Part shown: piece by piece, positions 57,116-64,000 of the stretch
How the letters are laid out: each line of letters opens with the position of its first letter
Position numbering within the stretch: the first letter of the stretch is position 1
DNA from: Halarcobacter sp.
Lineage (GTDB): Bacteria > Campylobacterota > Campylobacteria > Campylobacterales > Arcobacteraceae
Reading direction: 5' to 3'
NCBI GenBank assembly: GCA_030145305.1
Contig: JAQYVX010000010.1
Span: 82,124-146,123, forward strand
DNA length: 64,000 bases
Notes under the pieces: generated by a model
What the model was told of the DNA's origin: nothing
Database searches by the model: none
Seen by the model: the letters and a program-made list of their open reading frames with translations, nothing else
Translations under genes and position numbers: made by a program

Positions 57116-58932
57116 TATGAAATCTTATCTATTTTGAATGTATAACTTATGAATTTTTTTAAATCATTTACTATTTTCAAGCTATCTTTTAATAAATCTC
57201 TTTCAATTTTTCCTAAAGAATGAGTATCTATCTCGTTATTAACTTCTTTTAGATCTTGAATTTTTTGTAACTGAGCTTTTAATCTTAAAGTATTAAGAAC
57301 ATCAAAAGCTTCAAGTATTTCATTTCCTAATTCTTGAGCCAATACCTTTTTTTCTATTAAAATTTTTATTCTTTTTACTGTTCTTGTTTCTCTAATTTTT
57401 TCTCTTAAAGCTAAACTTCTAATACCTTGAACTATTGGAAAAATACCTACTTTTTTAATATCAATATTATATGTTTTTGTCATAAAATTAGCAACTGTAG
57501 TTGGTGTATCAAAAGTTAAAGTTGCTTTTGCAAAATATGCCATAAAAACATCTTTGTCATGTAATTTGTTAAATAAATCATCTTTTAAATTAATTAATAA
57601 CTCTTTATTTCCTGCAACAGCAAAAGAATCAAAAAATATAGCTAAATCCATGTAATTTTGCATACCAGGAGATTCTATCCATTTAGCAGTTTCATTTTTA
57701 TATTCACTAACCGTTTTACACCAAAATGGATTAGAAACCATGATATTCCCTTCACATCTTGGATATCCAAAATCTATTAAGGCATTTGTCATTTCTTCCA
57801 TGTAAGGTTTATATTGTTCTACATCAATTTCATCTTTTATAACTAAAGCATTATCTTGGTCAGTTTTGATAATTTGTTCATTTCTTCCTTCACTTCCCAT
57901 TACTATAAAACATGAATTATTTCTTAGTTCTTCTGGAACGATAAAACCAAATAGTTTTTTATAAACTTTTGTATTTAATTGTCCGATTAAATTTGAAATA
58001 TGATTTACTTTTACACCTTTTGCATTTAAAGTTTTTATTGTACTAATTAATTCAATACTTGCTTCTTTTAAATCTGCAATTGATTTAGCATTTTTTATTT
58101 TTGAATCTACAACATAAGTGTGATTTGCAAAATGAGATAAAACATCAATTTGTTCTAACATACCTTGAATCTCTCCCTTATTATTCACAACACCAATTCT
58201 TTTTATATTTTTTTTAATTAAAAGAGTTAGGGCTTCAAATAAGTATTCATCTAAATTGACAGATAAAAGAGGAAAAATTGCAATCTCTTCCACAGGAATA
58301 GATAAATCTCTTCCTTCTAGTAAAACTTTTACTTTTAACAAAGAATCTGTAATAATTCCATATTCTGTATTTGATTTTTTAACAATTATTGTAGAAGTTT
58401 TATAATCCATTGATTTTCTAATAGCTTCAATTAATTTAGTACCTGATTCTACTATACAAGGTGGATGTAAGATTGTATCATTAACTTTTGCTATCATGAA
58501 TGTAGATAATTCTGAAGTATACTCTTTCTCTTTTAGGTTTTGAAATTTGTTTACAAGATTATTTAAAAAGAAATCTTTAAACCCTTCATTTTTTTCAATT
58601 AATTCAAGAAAAGCTTCTTTTTCTATTTCATAACAAATCAAATCCTCATACACTTTAAAAGAATTTTTCGATTTTCCATATATCAATGAATTTCCGTCAA
58701 AAGAGTCTTCTTGATGATAGTCCATTAAAACTTCTTCTTCATTATATTCGTGAACACTCCCTTTTATAATTACAAAAAAGTGATTTGGTACTTTTTTAGG
58801 AGTTATCAAAACTTCATTTTTAGGATAATAAGCAATGTCCATATGTTTAATACATTTATCTTTTTGTTCTTCTGTTAGTAATTGAAAAGGGTGGATGTTC
58901 GATAAAAAAGATTTTTGATCACGTAGACTCAT
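57115..58932 (-). CDS. cNMP-binding/CBS/DUF294 nucleotidyltransferase-like protein, cassette 2
   Basis: 605 residues with the same order as the cassette 1 protein: cyclic-nucleotide-like domain, two CBS domains, nucleotidyltransferase (GSEGRNEQ; Asp358 and Asp360 in TDQDNA) and DUF294 C-terminal domain. It is clearly a paralogue, with substantial divergence in the N-terminal sensor half. A UUCG-loop terminator separates it from the second symporter gene upstream. Confidence 0.85.
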   Translation of the reverse strand: MSLRDQKSFLSNIHPFQLLTEEQKDKCIKHMDIAYYPKNEVLITPKKVPNHFFVIIKGSVHEYNEEEVLMDYHQEDSFDGNSLIYGKSKNSFKVYEDLICYEIEKEAFLELIEKNEGFKDFFLNNLVNKFQNLKEKEYTSELSTFMIAKVNDTILHPPCIVESGTKLIEAIRKSMDYKTSTIIVKKSNTEYGIITDSLLKVKVLLEGRDLSIPVEEIAIFPLLSVNLDEYLFEALTLLIKKNIKRIGVVNNKGEIQGMLEQIDVLSHFANHTYVVDSKIKNAKSIADLKEASIELISTIKTLNAKGVKVNHISNLIGQLNTKVYKKLFGFIVPEELRNNSCFIVMGSEGRNEQIIKTDQDNALVIKDEIDVEQYKPYMEEMTNALIDFGYPRCEGNIMVSNPFWCKTVSEYKNETAKWIESPGMQNYMDLAIFFDSFAVAGNKELLINLKDDLFNKLHDKDVFMAYFAKATLTFDTPTTVANFMTKTYNIDIKKVGIFPIVQGIRSLALREKIRETRTVKRIKILIEKKVLAQELGNEILEAFDVLNTLRLKAQLQKIQDLKEVNNEIDTHSLGKIERDLLKDSLKIVNDLKKFISYTFKIDKIS

Positions 58933-59020
58933 TTATTTTCCTTAAAAAGATGAACTTCGAATTTTATAAAGAGATTATACATCTTTTGTATATTAATAAT
59001 AATTAACATAAAAAAAATGT

Positions 59021-59051
59021 AAAAAAAAGTCAACCCGAAGGTTGACTTTTT
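59021..59051 (-). terminator. Terminator of the second symporter operon
   Basis: On the minus strand GTCAACC-TTCG-GGTTGAC followed by eight T; the stem is extended by the flanking A/T runs to about 12 bp. The UUCG tetraloop and T run make this a strong Rho-independent terminator. Confidence 0.92.
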
Positions 59052-59060
59052 AATATCTTT

Positions 59061-60938
59061 CTAGTGGTCGACTGCGTCTCCAGCACCAGAAGGAATTCTA
59101 ATTCTCTCTACAAGATCTTGAATCTCTTGAGGAGGTTCAGGAGTCATTCTAGAAACAACTAATGCTACAATAAGGTGTAAAATTGTACCAATTGTACCAA
59201 TCCCAGTAGGAGCAATTCCCATAAAGTAATCAGCTTTGTCTCCACCTAAGAATACAAAGTAGATAATGTATGAGAAAGTGAAAATTAAACCAGTTAAAAT
59301 ACCAGCAATAGCACCTTCTTTATTCATTCTCTTGTCAAATACTCCAAGGATAATTGTTGGGAAGAATGCAGCAGCTGCTAATCCGAATGCGAAAGCAACA
59401 ACTTGTGCAACGAAACCTGGAGGATTTATTCCTAGATATCCTGCTATTGCAATAGCAACAATTGCTGAAATTCTTGCCCACATTAATTCTGATTTCTCAG
59501 TTAATGTTGATTTCCCAGTTTCTTTGTCTTTAAATATAACTTGTCCCATTAAGTCATGCGAAATAGCTGAAGCAATTACAAGTAATAATCCAGCTGCTGT
59601 TGATAATGCTGCTGCTAAACCACCAGCTGCAATAAAGGCAATTACCCAGTTAGGTAAGTTTGCAATCTCAGGATTTGCAAGTACCATAATATCTCTATCA
59701 ACATATAATTCATTTTCAATTTTTCCACTGTTTTGAGTAGGTTTTCCATTTACAGTAGCTCTGTTACCATTTTCAGTTACGTTCGTACCATCAAATGAAG
59801 GTTTACCCTTAGCACCATCAAATGCAGAACCAGGAGCGTATTGAATTTTTCCATCACCATTTCTATCAGTCCATGCTAATAATCCACCTTGTTCCCAAGT
59901 TTTGAACCAAGCACCATTATTTGGTGTTCCATCTGCATGAGTTAATTCACCAGCAACAAATGCTTTGTATTCAACATTTTGAACATTTTTAATTAGATTT
60001 AATCTACCAACTGCAGCAACAGAAGAAGCTGTTGTATACATAATAGCAATAAATAATAGTGCCCAACCTGCAGATATTCTAGCATCTTTTACAGTTGGAA
60101 CTGTAAAGAATCTAACAATAACATGTGGAAGACCAGCTGTACCTAACATTAATGCTGTAGTTAACATAAACATATTCCATAAGTTACCTGGTTCTGTATA
60201 TGCTTTAAATCCTAAATCAGTAACTGCTGTATCTAATGCATGCAATAAGTAAGTACCTTCTGGAATTACTTTTACTCCATCATCAAATGCAAATGTTGTT
60301 TGACCAAAAATAGCTAATTGTGGTAAGAAAGTGTCAGTTACTTGTAATGATAAGAAAATTGCAGGAATTAAATATGCAAAAATCATAACAACGTATTGTG
60401 CAACTTGTGTGTATGTAATCCCCTTCATTCCACCAAGTACAGAGTAAAAGAATACAATAGCCATACCAATAAGTACACCTGTATTTACATCTACTTGTAA
60501 AAATCTTGAGAATACAATACCAACACCTCTCATTTGTCCAGCAACATATGTGAACGAAACGAAAATAACACCAACAACTGCAACAAGTCTTGCTGTGTCT
60601 GAATAGTATCTATCTCCAACAAAATCTGGAACAGTAAATTTACCAAATTTTCTTAAGTAAGGAGCTAATAACATAGCTAGTAGAACGTATCCACCTGTCC
60701 ATCCCATTAGATAAGCACTTGCATCTGAACCTTTAAATGCAATGATACCTGCCATTGAAATAAATGATGCAGCTGACATCCAGTCAGCAGCAGTTGCCAT
60801 ACCGTTTGCAACTGGATGAACCCCACCACCAGCAACATAAAATTCTTTAGTAGAACCAGCTTTTGCCCATAAAGCAATACCAATATATAAAGCAAATGAA
60901 ATACCTACGAATAGATAAATTAATGATTGTAATTCCAT
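59061..60938 (-). CDS. Sodium:solute symporter, VC_2705 subfamily
   Basis: 625 residues, SSS fold with about thirteen membrane segments (FYVAGGGVHPVANGMATAADW in part, TAGLPHVIVRFFTVP). An extra-membrane insert of about 110 residues (about 320-425) contains an EF-hand-like calcium loop, Asp358-x-Asn360-x-Asp362-Gly-Lys-Ile. It is the carboxylate-symporter type that pairs with a DUF4212 small subunit, encoded 11 bp upstream. The substrate is probably acetate, propionate or a related acid. Confidence 0.9.
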   Translation of the reverse strand: MELQSLIYLFVGISFALYIGIALWAKAGSTKEFYVAGGGVHPVANGMATAADWMSAASFISMAGIIAFKGSDASAYLMGWTGGYVLLAMLLAPYLRKFGKFTVPDFVGDRYYSDTARLVAVVGVIFVSFTYVAGQMRGVGIVFSRFLQVDVNTGVLIGMAIVFFYSVLGGMKGITYTQVAQYVVMIFAYLIPAIFLSLQVTDTFLPQLAIFGQTTFAFDDGVKVIPEGTYLLHALDTAVTDLGFKAYTEPGNLWNMFMLTTALMLGTAGLPHVIVRFFTVPTVKDARISAGWALLFIAIMYTTASSVAAVGRLNLIKNVQNVEYKAFVAGELTHADGTPNNGAWFKTWEQGGLLAWTDRNGDGKIQYAPGSAFDGAKGKPSFDGTNVTENGNRATVNGKPTQNSGKIENELYVDRDIMVLANPEIANLPNWVIAFIAAGGLAAALSTAAGLLLVIASAISHDLMGQVIFKDKETGKSTLTEKSELMWARISAIVAIAIAGYLGINPPGFVAQVVAFAFGLAAAAFFPTIILGVFDKRMNKEGAIAGILTGLIFTFSYIIYFVFLGGDKADYFMGIAPTGIGTIGTILHLIVALVVSRMTPEPPQEIQDLVERIRIPSGAGDAVDH

Positions 60939-60949
60939 AGTTTCCCTTT

Positions 60950-61204
60950 CTATTCGTTAACGCCGTATTTCTTATCAATTCCTGCCATTACTTTAACGTA
61001 AACAAAAATTAATACAACAAACACGTAAATTGCACCTTGTTGTGCAAACCAAAATCCTAATTTAACACCACTGATTTCAATAGCATTAAGTTCATTTATG
61101 AACAAAATTCCACATCCAAAAGAAACAATGAACCAAACTACTAATAGTTTAAGAATCATTGAAATATTTTCTTTCCAATATGCCTGAGCTTTTTCTGGAC
61201 TCAT
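60950..61204 (-). CDS. DUF4212 small membrane subunit of the symporter
   Basis: 84 residues with two membrane segments (about 17-40 and 50-72) and the family-typical start around QAYWKENISMILKLL. It precedes the second SSS gene by 11 bp, as in other VC_2705-type systems. It probably stabilises the symporter. It is first in the operon and preceded by TAGCA-type repeats. Confidence 0.92.
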   Translation of the reverse strand: MSPEKAQAYWKENISMILKLLVVWFIVSFGCGILFINELNAIEISGVKLGFWFAQQGAIYVFVVLIFVYVKVMAGIDKKYGVNE

Positions 61205-61272
61205 AAGTACTCCTTTTAAGTTTTACTAAAATCTCTTTAGTAATTAAACATCGAAAGTATAATAGGTCAATG

Positions 61273-61338
61273 TAGCAAAAAGATAGCAATTTAAATTTTT
61301 TTTTGAAAAGTTTTTTGAAGCGTAGTATTAACGTAGCA
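61273..61338 (-). promoter_or_regulatory. Paired TAGCA-type direct repeats upstream of DUF4212-symporter
   Basis: TAGCA at 61273 and 61284 (11 bp apart), and TAGTA at 61323 with TAGCA at 61334 (also 11 bp apart). The two pairs are 50 bp apart. They lie between the symporter operon and the OmpR-type regulator gene and match the triple TAGCA array upstream of pta. Confidence 0.7.
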
Positions 61339-61362
61339 AATAGGCTCTATATGAGCCTATTT
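61338..61362 (-). terminator. Probable terminator after the response regulator gene
   Basis: AAATAGGCTC at 61338-61347 and GAGCCTATTT at 61353-61362, a 10-bp perfect stem. The T tract on the minus strand is short. It touches the last base of a TAGCA repeat. Confidence 0.6.
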
Positions 61363-61372
61363 ATGGGAGTTT

Positions 61373-62035
61373 TTAAACAGAATAATATCTGTCAATTTTA
61401 TAGCCTAAACCTCTGATATTTTTAATAAAATCTTCTTTTAGTGCTTTTTTTAGTCTTGAAATCTCTGCTCTAATAGTTGGATTGTCAATATTCTCTCCAC
61501 CCCAAATATCAATTCTGAATCTTTCAAAGTCAACAATCATATTTATATTTAGGGCTAGTATGTGAATTATCTCAAGTTGTTTTTTTGTTAATGTTTGTGG
61601 TTCACTATTAAAATATAATGTTTGATTATTTTTAGAATAAGAATAGTTTTCAGAAAATCTTATATGAGAAGTATTACTTTGGTCTTTTTTCAAAATTTGG
61701 TTTATTTTTATACCAAGTTCTTCTAGATGAAAAGGTTTTTTGATATATTCTCTACAACCTAAATTATATGCCTTTGTAATATCTTCAATATCAATAAGTG
61801 CTGAGATATATATAGTTGGTATGTATATTTTCTTTTTATTCAAATCTTCAAGTACTTCAAAGCCACTTTTCTTTGGTACATTGATATCTAGAATTAGTAA
61901 ATCATAACTTATGTCAACATTATTAATAACTTCTTCGCCATCTGTAAAGCTTTCTACCATATGCCCAATATTTTTTAAATATTCAGATATGGCATTATTT
62001 AACATTAATTCGTCTTCAAGAAGTAGTATTTTCAT
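61373..62035 (-). CDS. OmpR-family response regulator
   Basis: 220 residues. The receiver has Glu7/Asp8, phosphoacceptor Asp50 in LILDINVP, Ser78 and Lys100. The C-terminal winged helix (about 130-218) includes LTKKQLEIIHILALN and RAEISRLKKALK. It overlaps the histidine kinase gene by 20 bases. The divergence of its target is unknown, but the TAGCA direct repeats beside it are a plausible binding site. Confidence 0.93.
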   Translation of the reverse strand: MKILLLEDELMLNNAISEYLKNIGHMVESFTDGEEVINNVDISYDLLILDINVPKKSGFEVLEDLNKKKIYIPTIYISALIDIEDITKAYNLGCREYIKKPFHLEELGIKINQILKKDQSNTSHIRFSENYSYSKNNQTLYFNSEPQTLTKKQLEIIHILALNINMIVDFERFRIDIWGGENIDNPTIRAEISRLKKALKEDFIKNIRGLGYKIDRYYSV

Positions 62036-63599
62036 TTATTTTAAACCTATAAGTGAATTTTGTATATTTTTCATTTGAATCTAAATTAATTATAACTAAA
62101 TTCTTATCACAAATCTCTTTTACTATTTTTAGTCCCAATCCAAATCCTCCTCTTGAATCATTCTCTCTATAAAAGTCATTAAAAATATAATCTTTTGACT
62201 TTATTTCATCAGAATTTGTATCAACGCTAAACTCTATTATTTCATCATTAAAATACGCTAATCTCACATATATTGGAGATTTTGCATGTGAATATTTAAT
62301 TGAATTAGAAATATTATTATCAACAATTCTTTGAAGTTCTGTTTTATTAAATTTAATATAAATATCTTCATCAATATTTAAAACAAAAAATAGATCATTA
62401 GCTGTAGCAATTCCATAAAAGAAATCTAATCTTTCTTTTAAATATGATGAAAAGTCTATATACTCTTTTGGATATTCAACTCTATCTTTTTTGATTAAAT
62501 AAGACAAGTCATCATAAATATATTGAATTATTTTTGCACCACTTTCTATATTTGAAATATATTTATTATTAGGGGTATTCATTTTTAATAAATCCACATT
62601 AGTTCTAATAATAGATAATGGAGTGTTTACTTCATGCACAGAGTTTTTTAAAAACTTTTTTTGTGAATCAATAAGATTAGTTAATTCTTTTGTTTGTTCT
62701 TTTACTTTTTCCTCTAAATGACTGTTTAGTTCAATAAGCATATTATTTTTATATTTTATATTATGCATTGCATCATATGCATAATTTGCAATTACTTTAA
62801 ACTCTCCAAAGATTAATCTATTTTGATTTATTCTTGTATCATCTTTTTGAGTCTCTTTAAAATATTCTCCTATTTCTCTTACATCATTTACAATTAAAAT
62901 TGTTGCATTTTTATAAATAAAGATTGAATATAAGACTAACATTATCGTTAATGAGAGTATTTGAAGTATATAGTTTGATATTTTTTCATCATACTCTTCT
63001 CTTTTCTCTTGAACTACTTTATTTATTTCATCTAAATATATTCCTGTTCCAATTGTCCAATTCCAAGGTTTGTATGAAAGTGAATAAGAAATTTTTAGAG
63101 CTTCTTTTTGTATTTCTGGTTTATACCAAATATACTGTACAAAACCGCCTTTTTTCTTTTGTGAGATTTGTATAATTTCTTTTACAACTTTTTTCCCTGA
63201 AGCATCTGTAAATTCATATAGATTTTTTCCTATATTTTTATCTGAAATAGGGTAATAAATTGAAGTACCATCAAAATCATAGATAAAAATATATTCACTC
63301 AAATCTTTTTTATCTCTCATATGTTCTAAAGCATATAATATACCATCTTGTATTTCTTTTTCAGATTTTATATTTTTGTATGTTTCATGGTAATAAGATA
63401 CGAATTTTAATGTTCTTTTAATTTCTGCTTTAATTATATCTTTTTGTTTATTTTCAAAATCTGTTTTTATAATTTCAATTTTTTCTTGAAACTCATCGAA
63501 TGCATTTTCGATTATTATAAAAGTAAAAGAAGAAGTTAATATTATTATAAAAATTATGCTGTATAAAATTAAGTGGTAAAGAGATTTTGCTTTTATCAT
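62016..63599 (-). CDS. Sensor histidine kinase with periplasmic Cache domain
   Basis: 527 residues. The first membrane segment is at about 9-28. A single Cache_2-type domain (about 60-200; WYKPEIQKEALKISYS, WNWTIGTGIYLDEI) is followed by the second membrane segment (about 209-228), a coiled-coil linker, and the H-box with His322 in NSVHEVNTPLSII. The HATPase domain has N (VDNNISNSIKYS) and G2 (GGFGLGLKIV) motifs. It forms an operon with the downstream regulator. Cache_2 domains often bind small organic acids, consistent with control of the adjacent symporter; the ligand itself is inferred. Confidence 0.9.
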   Translation of the reverse strand: MIKAKSLYHLILYSIIFIIILTSSFTFIIIENAFDEFQEKIEIIKTDFENKQKDIIKAEIKRTLKFVSYYHETYKNIKSEKEIQDGILYALEHMRDKKDLSEYIFIYDFDGTSIYYPISDKNIGKNLYEFTDASGKKVVKEIIQISQKKKGGFVQYIWYKPEIQKEALKISYSLSYKPWNWTIGTGIYLDEINKVVQEKREEYDEKISNYILQILSLTIMLVLYSIFIYKNATILIVNDVREIGEYFKETQKDDTRINQNRLIFGEFKVIANYAYDAMHNIKYKNNMLIELNSHLEEKVKEQTKELTNLIDSQKKFLKNSVHEVNTPLSIIRTNVDLLKMNTPNNKYISNIESGAKIIQYIYDDLSYLIKKDRVEYPKEYIDFSSYLKERLDFFYGIATANDLFFVLNIDEDIYIKFNKTELQRIVDNNISNSIKYSHAKSPIYVRLAYFNDEIIEFSVDTNSDEIKSKDYIFNDFYRENDSRGGFGLGLKIVKEICDKNLVIINLDSNEKYTKFTYRFKINENTTS

Positions 63600-63641
63600 T
63601 AAGAATTGCCTTATTTATTATAAATAAAGAATAACAAAGTT

Positions 63642-63660
63642 TTAATAAAGACTTAATAAA
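63642..63660 (-). promoter_or_regulatory. TTAATAAA direct repeat upstream of the kinase-regulator operon
   Basis: Two TTAATAAA copies (63642-63649, 63653-63660) are spaced 11 bp, about 45-60 bp before the kinase start. The spacing suits an OmpR-type regulator, but the AT-rich background makes chance likely. Confidence 0.3.
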
Positions 63661-63695
63661 AAATATAAAAAAGGATTATGAATTATTTATGAAAG

Positions 63696-63772
63696 TGGCG
63701 CGGTAGAAGGGACTCGAACCCTCGACCTCCTGCGTGACAGGCAGGCGTTCTAACCAACTAAACTACTACCGC
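63696..63772 (-). tRNA. tRNA-Asp (GTC)
   Basis: 77 nt with an encoded CCA. The acceptor stem is GCGGTAG/CTACCGC, the anticodon stem CCTGC/GCAGG, and the loop CTGTCAC gives anticodon GTC. The T loop is TTCGAGT. Confidence 0.96.
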
Positions 63773-63865
63773 GCTTATAGATACTAAATACAAGTTTGTA
63801 TTTAGATGTCACTGAAAAAATATTTATAAAAATCTGTGCTAGCTGCACTTAATGATTTTTTTAAA

Positions 63866-63941
63866 TGGTGGTCGATAGAAGACTCGAACTTCTGACGTCT
63901 ACCTTGTAAGGGTAGCGCTCTACCAACTGAGCTAATCGACC
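63866..63941 (-). tRNA. tRNA-Val (TAC)
   Basis: 76 nt with an encoded CCA. The acceptor stem is GGTCGAT/ATCGACC, the anticodon loop CTTACAA gives anticodon TAC, and the T loop is TTCGAGT. It lies 93 bp upstream (minus strand) of tRNA-Asp, probably in the same transcript. Confidence 0.96.
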
Positions 63942-63943
63942 GA

Positions 63944-64000
63944 TGGTGACCCCTAGGAGACTCGAACTCCTGTGATTGGAATGAAAATCCAAGATCCTAA
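63944..64000 (-). tRNA. tRNA-Glu (TTC), truncated by the window edge
   Basis: The 3' 57 nt are present: CCA end, acceptor 3' arm AGGGGTC, T arm with TTCGAGT, and anticodon loop TTTTCAT (anticodon TTC). The 5' part lies outside the window. It is two bases from tRNA-Val. Confidence 0.92.

Overview
The window is a chromosomal segment of a low-GC member of the Campylobacterota, most likely of the Arcobacter group. This follows from the strongly AT-rich coding sequence, a MutS7-type MutS with a C-terminal HNH domain, a futalosine-pathway deaminase (MqnX) next to aroQ, Aer/CetB-like PAS signalling proteins, an ftsH-psd-like gene pair, and histidine kinases with the H-Q-W-R-Q-P box common in this group. 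It is dense core chromosome. I see no prophage, insertion sequence, integron or CRISPR array.

Layout. 1-0.8 kb: 3' end of xseA. 0.9-5.8 kb: a five-gene chemosensory operon (MCP, Aer-like PAS, CheW, two response regulators) without cheA. 5.8-8.1 kb: cyclophilin, then panD, ebfC and ispA. 8.1-10.1 kb: groES-groEL behind a consensus promoter and a CIRCE operator. 10.4-24.4 kb: an orphan PAS kinase, a possible small RNA locus, then housekeeping genes (inositol-phosphatase family, glmS, metK, accD, a ThiE-like gene, rlmH, dksA, dusB, prmA, ftsH, psd-like). 24.4-26.2 kb: leuA behind a short leader peptide with a run of Leu codons. 26.4-32.1 kb: a duplicated DUF1538 permease with a PII-like tail, a thioredoxin-like protein, a haem-binding protein and MutS7-HNH. 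32.2-47.9 kb: MFS, hisA, hisH, a second MCP, comF, yceI, lepA, an OmpA-like porin, prs, mnmA, folK, an aminopeptidase, aroQ, mqnX and sppA.

47.9-63.6 kb is an acetate and short-carboxylate block on the minus strand. It holds two acetate kinases flanking pta. It also holds two parallel cassettes, each made of a sodium:solute symporter with a small membrane partner (ActP+DUF485; VC_2705-type+DUF4212), a cNMP/CBS/DUF294 nucleotidyltransferase and a DEDDh exonuclease. A Cache-domain histidine kinase/OmpR-type regulator pair sits beside the second cassette. Three 11-bp-spaced TAGCA repeats lie in front of pta-ackA, and two related pairs lie in front of the second symporter operon. This suggests that one OmpR-type regulator coordinates uptake and activation. 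The window ends in minus-strand tRNA genes (Asp, Val and a cut-off Glu).

Most notable for follow-up: the MutS7-HNH protein, the leu leader, the duplicated symporter/nucleotidyltransferase/exonuclease cassettes, the shared TAGCA repeats, the 13-bp tandem repeat at the metK start, and a structured minus-strand transcript candidate near 12.0 kb.
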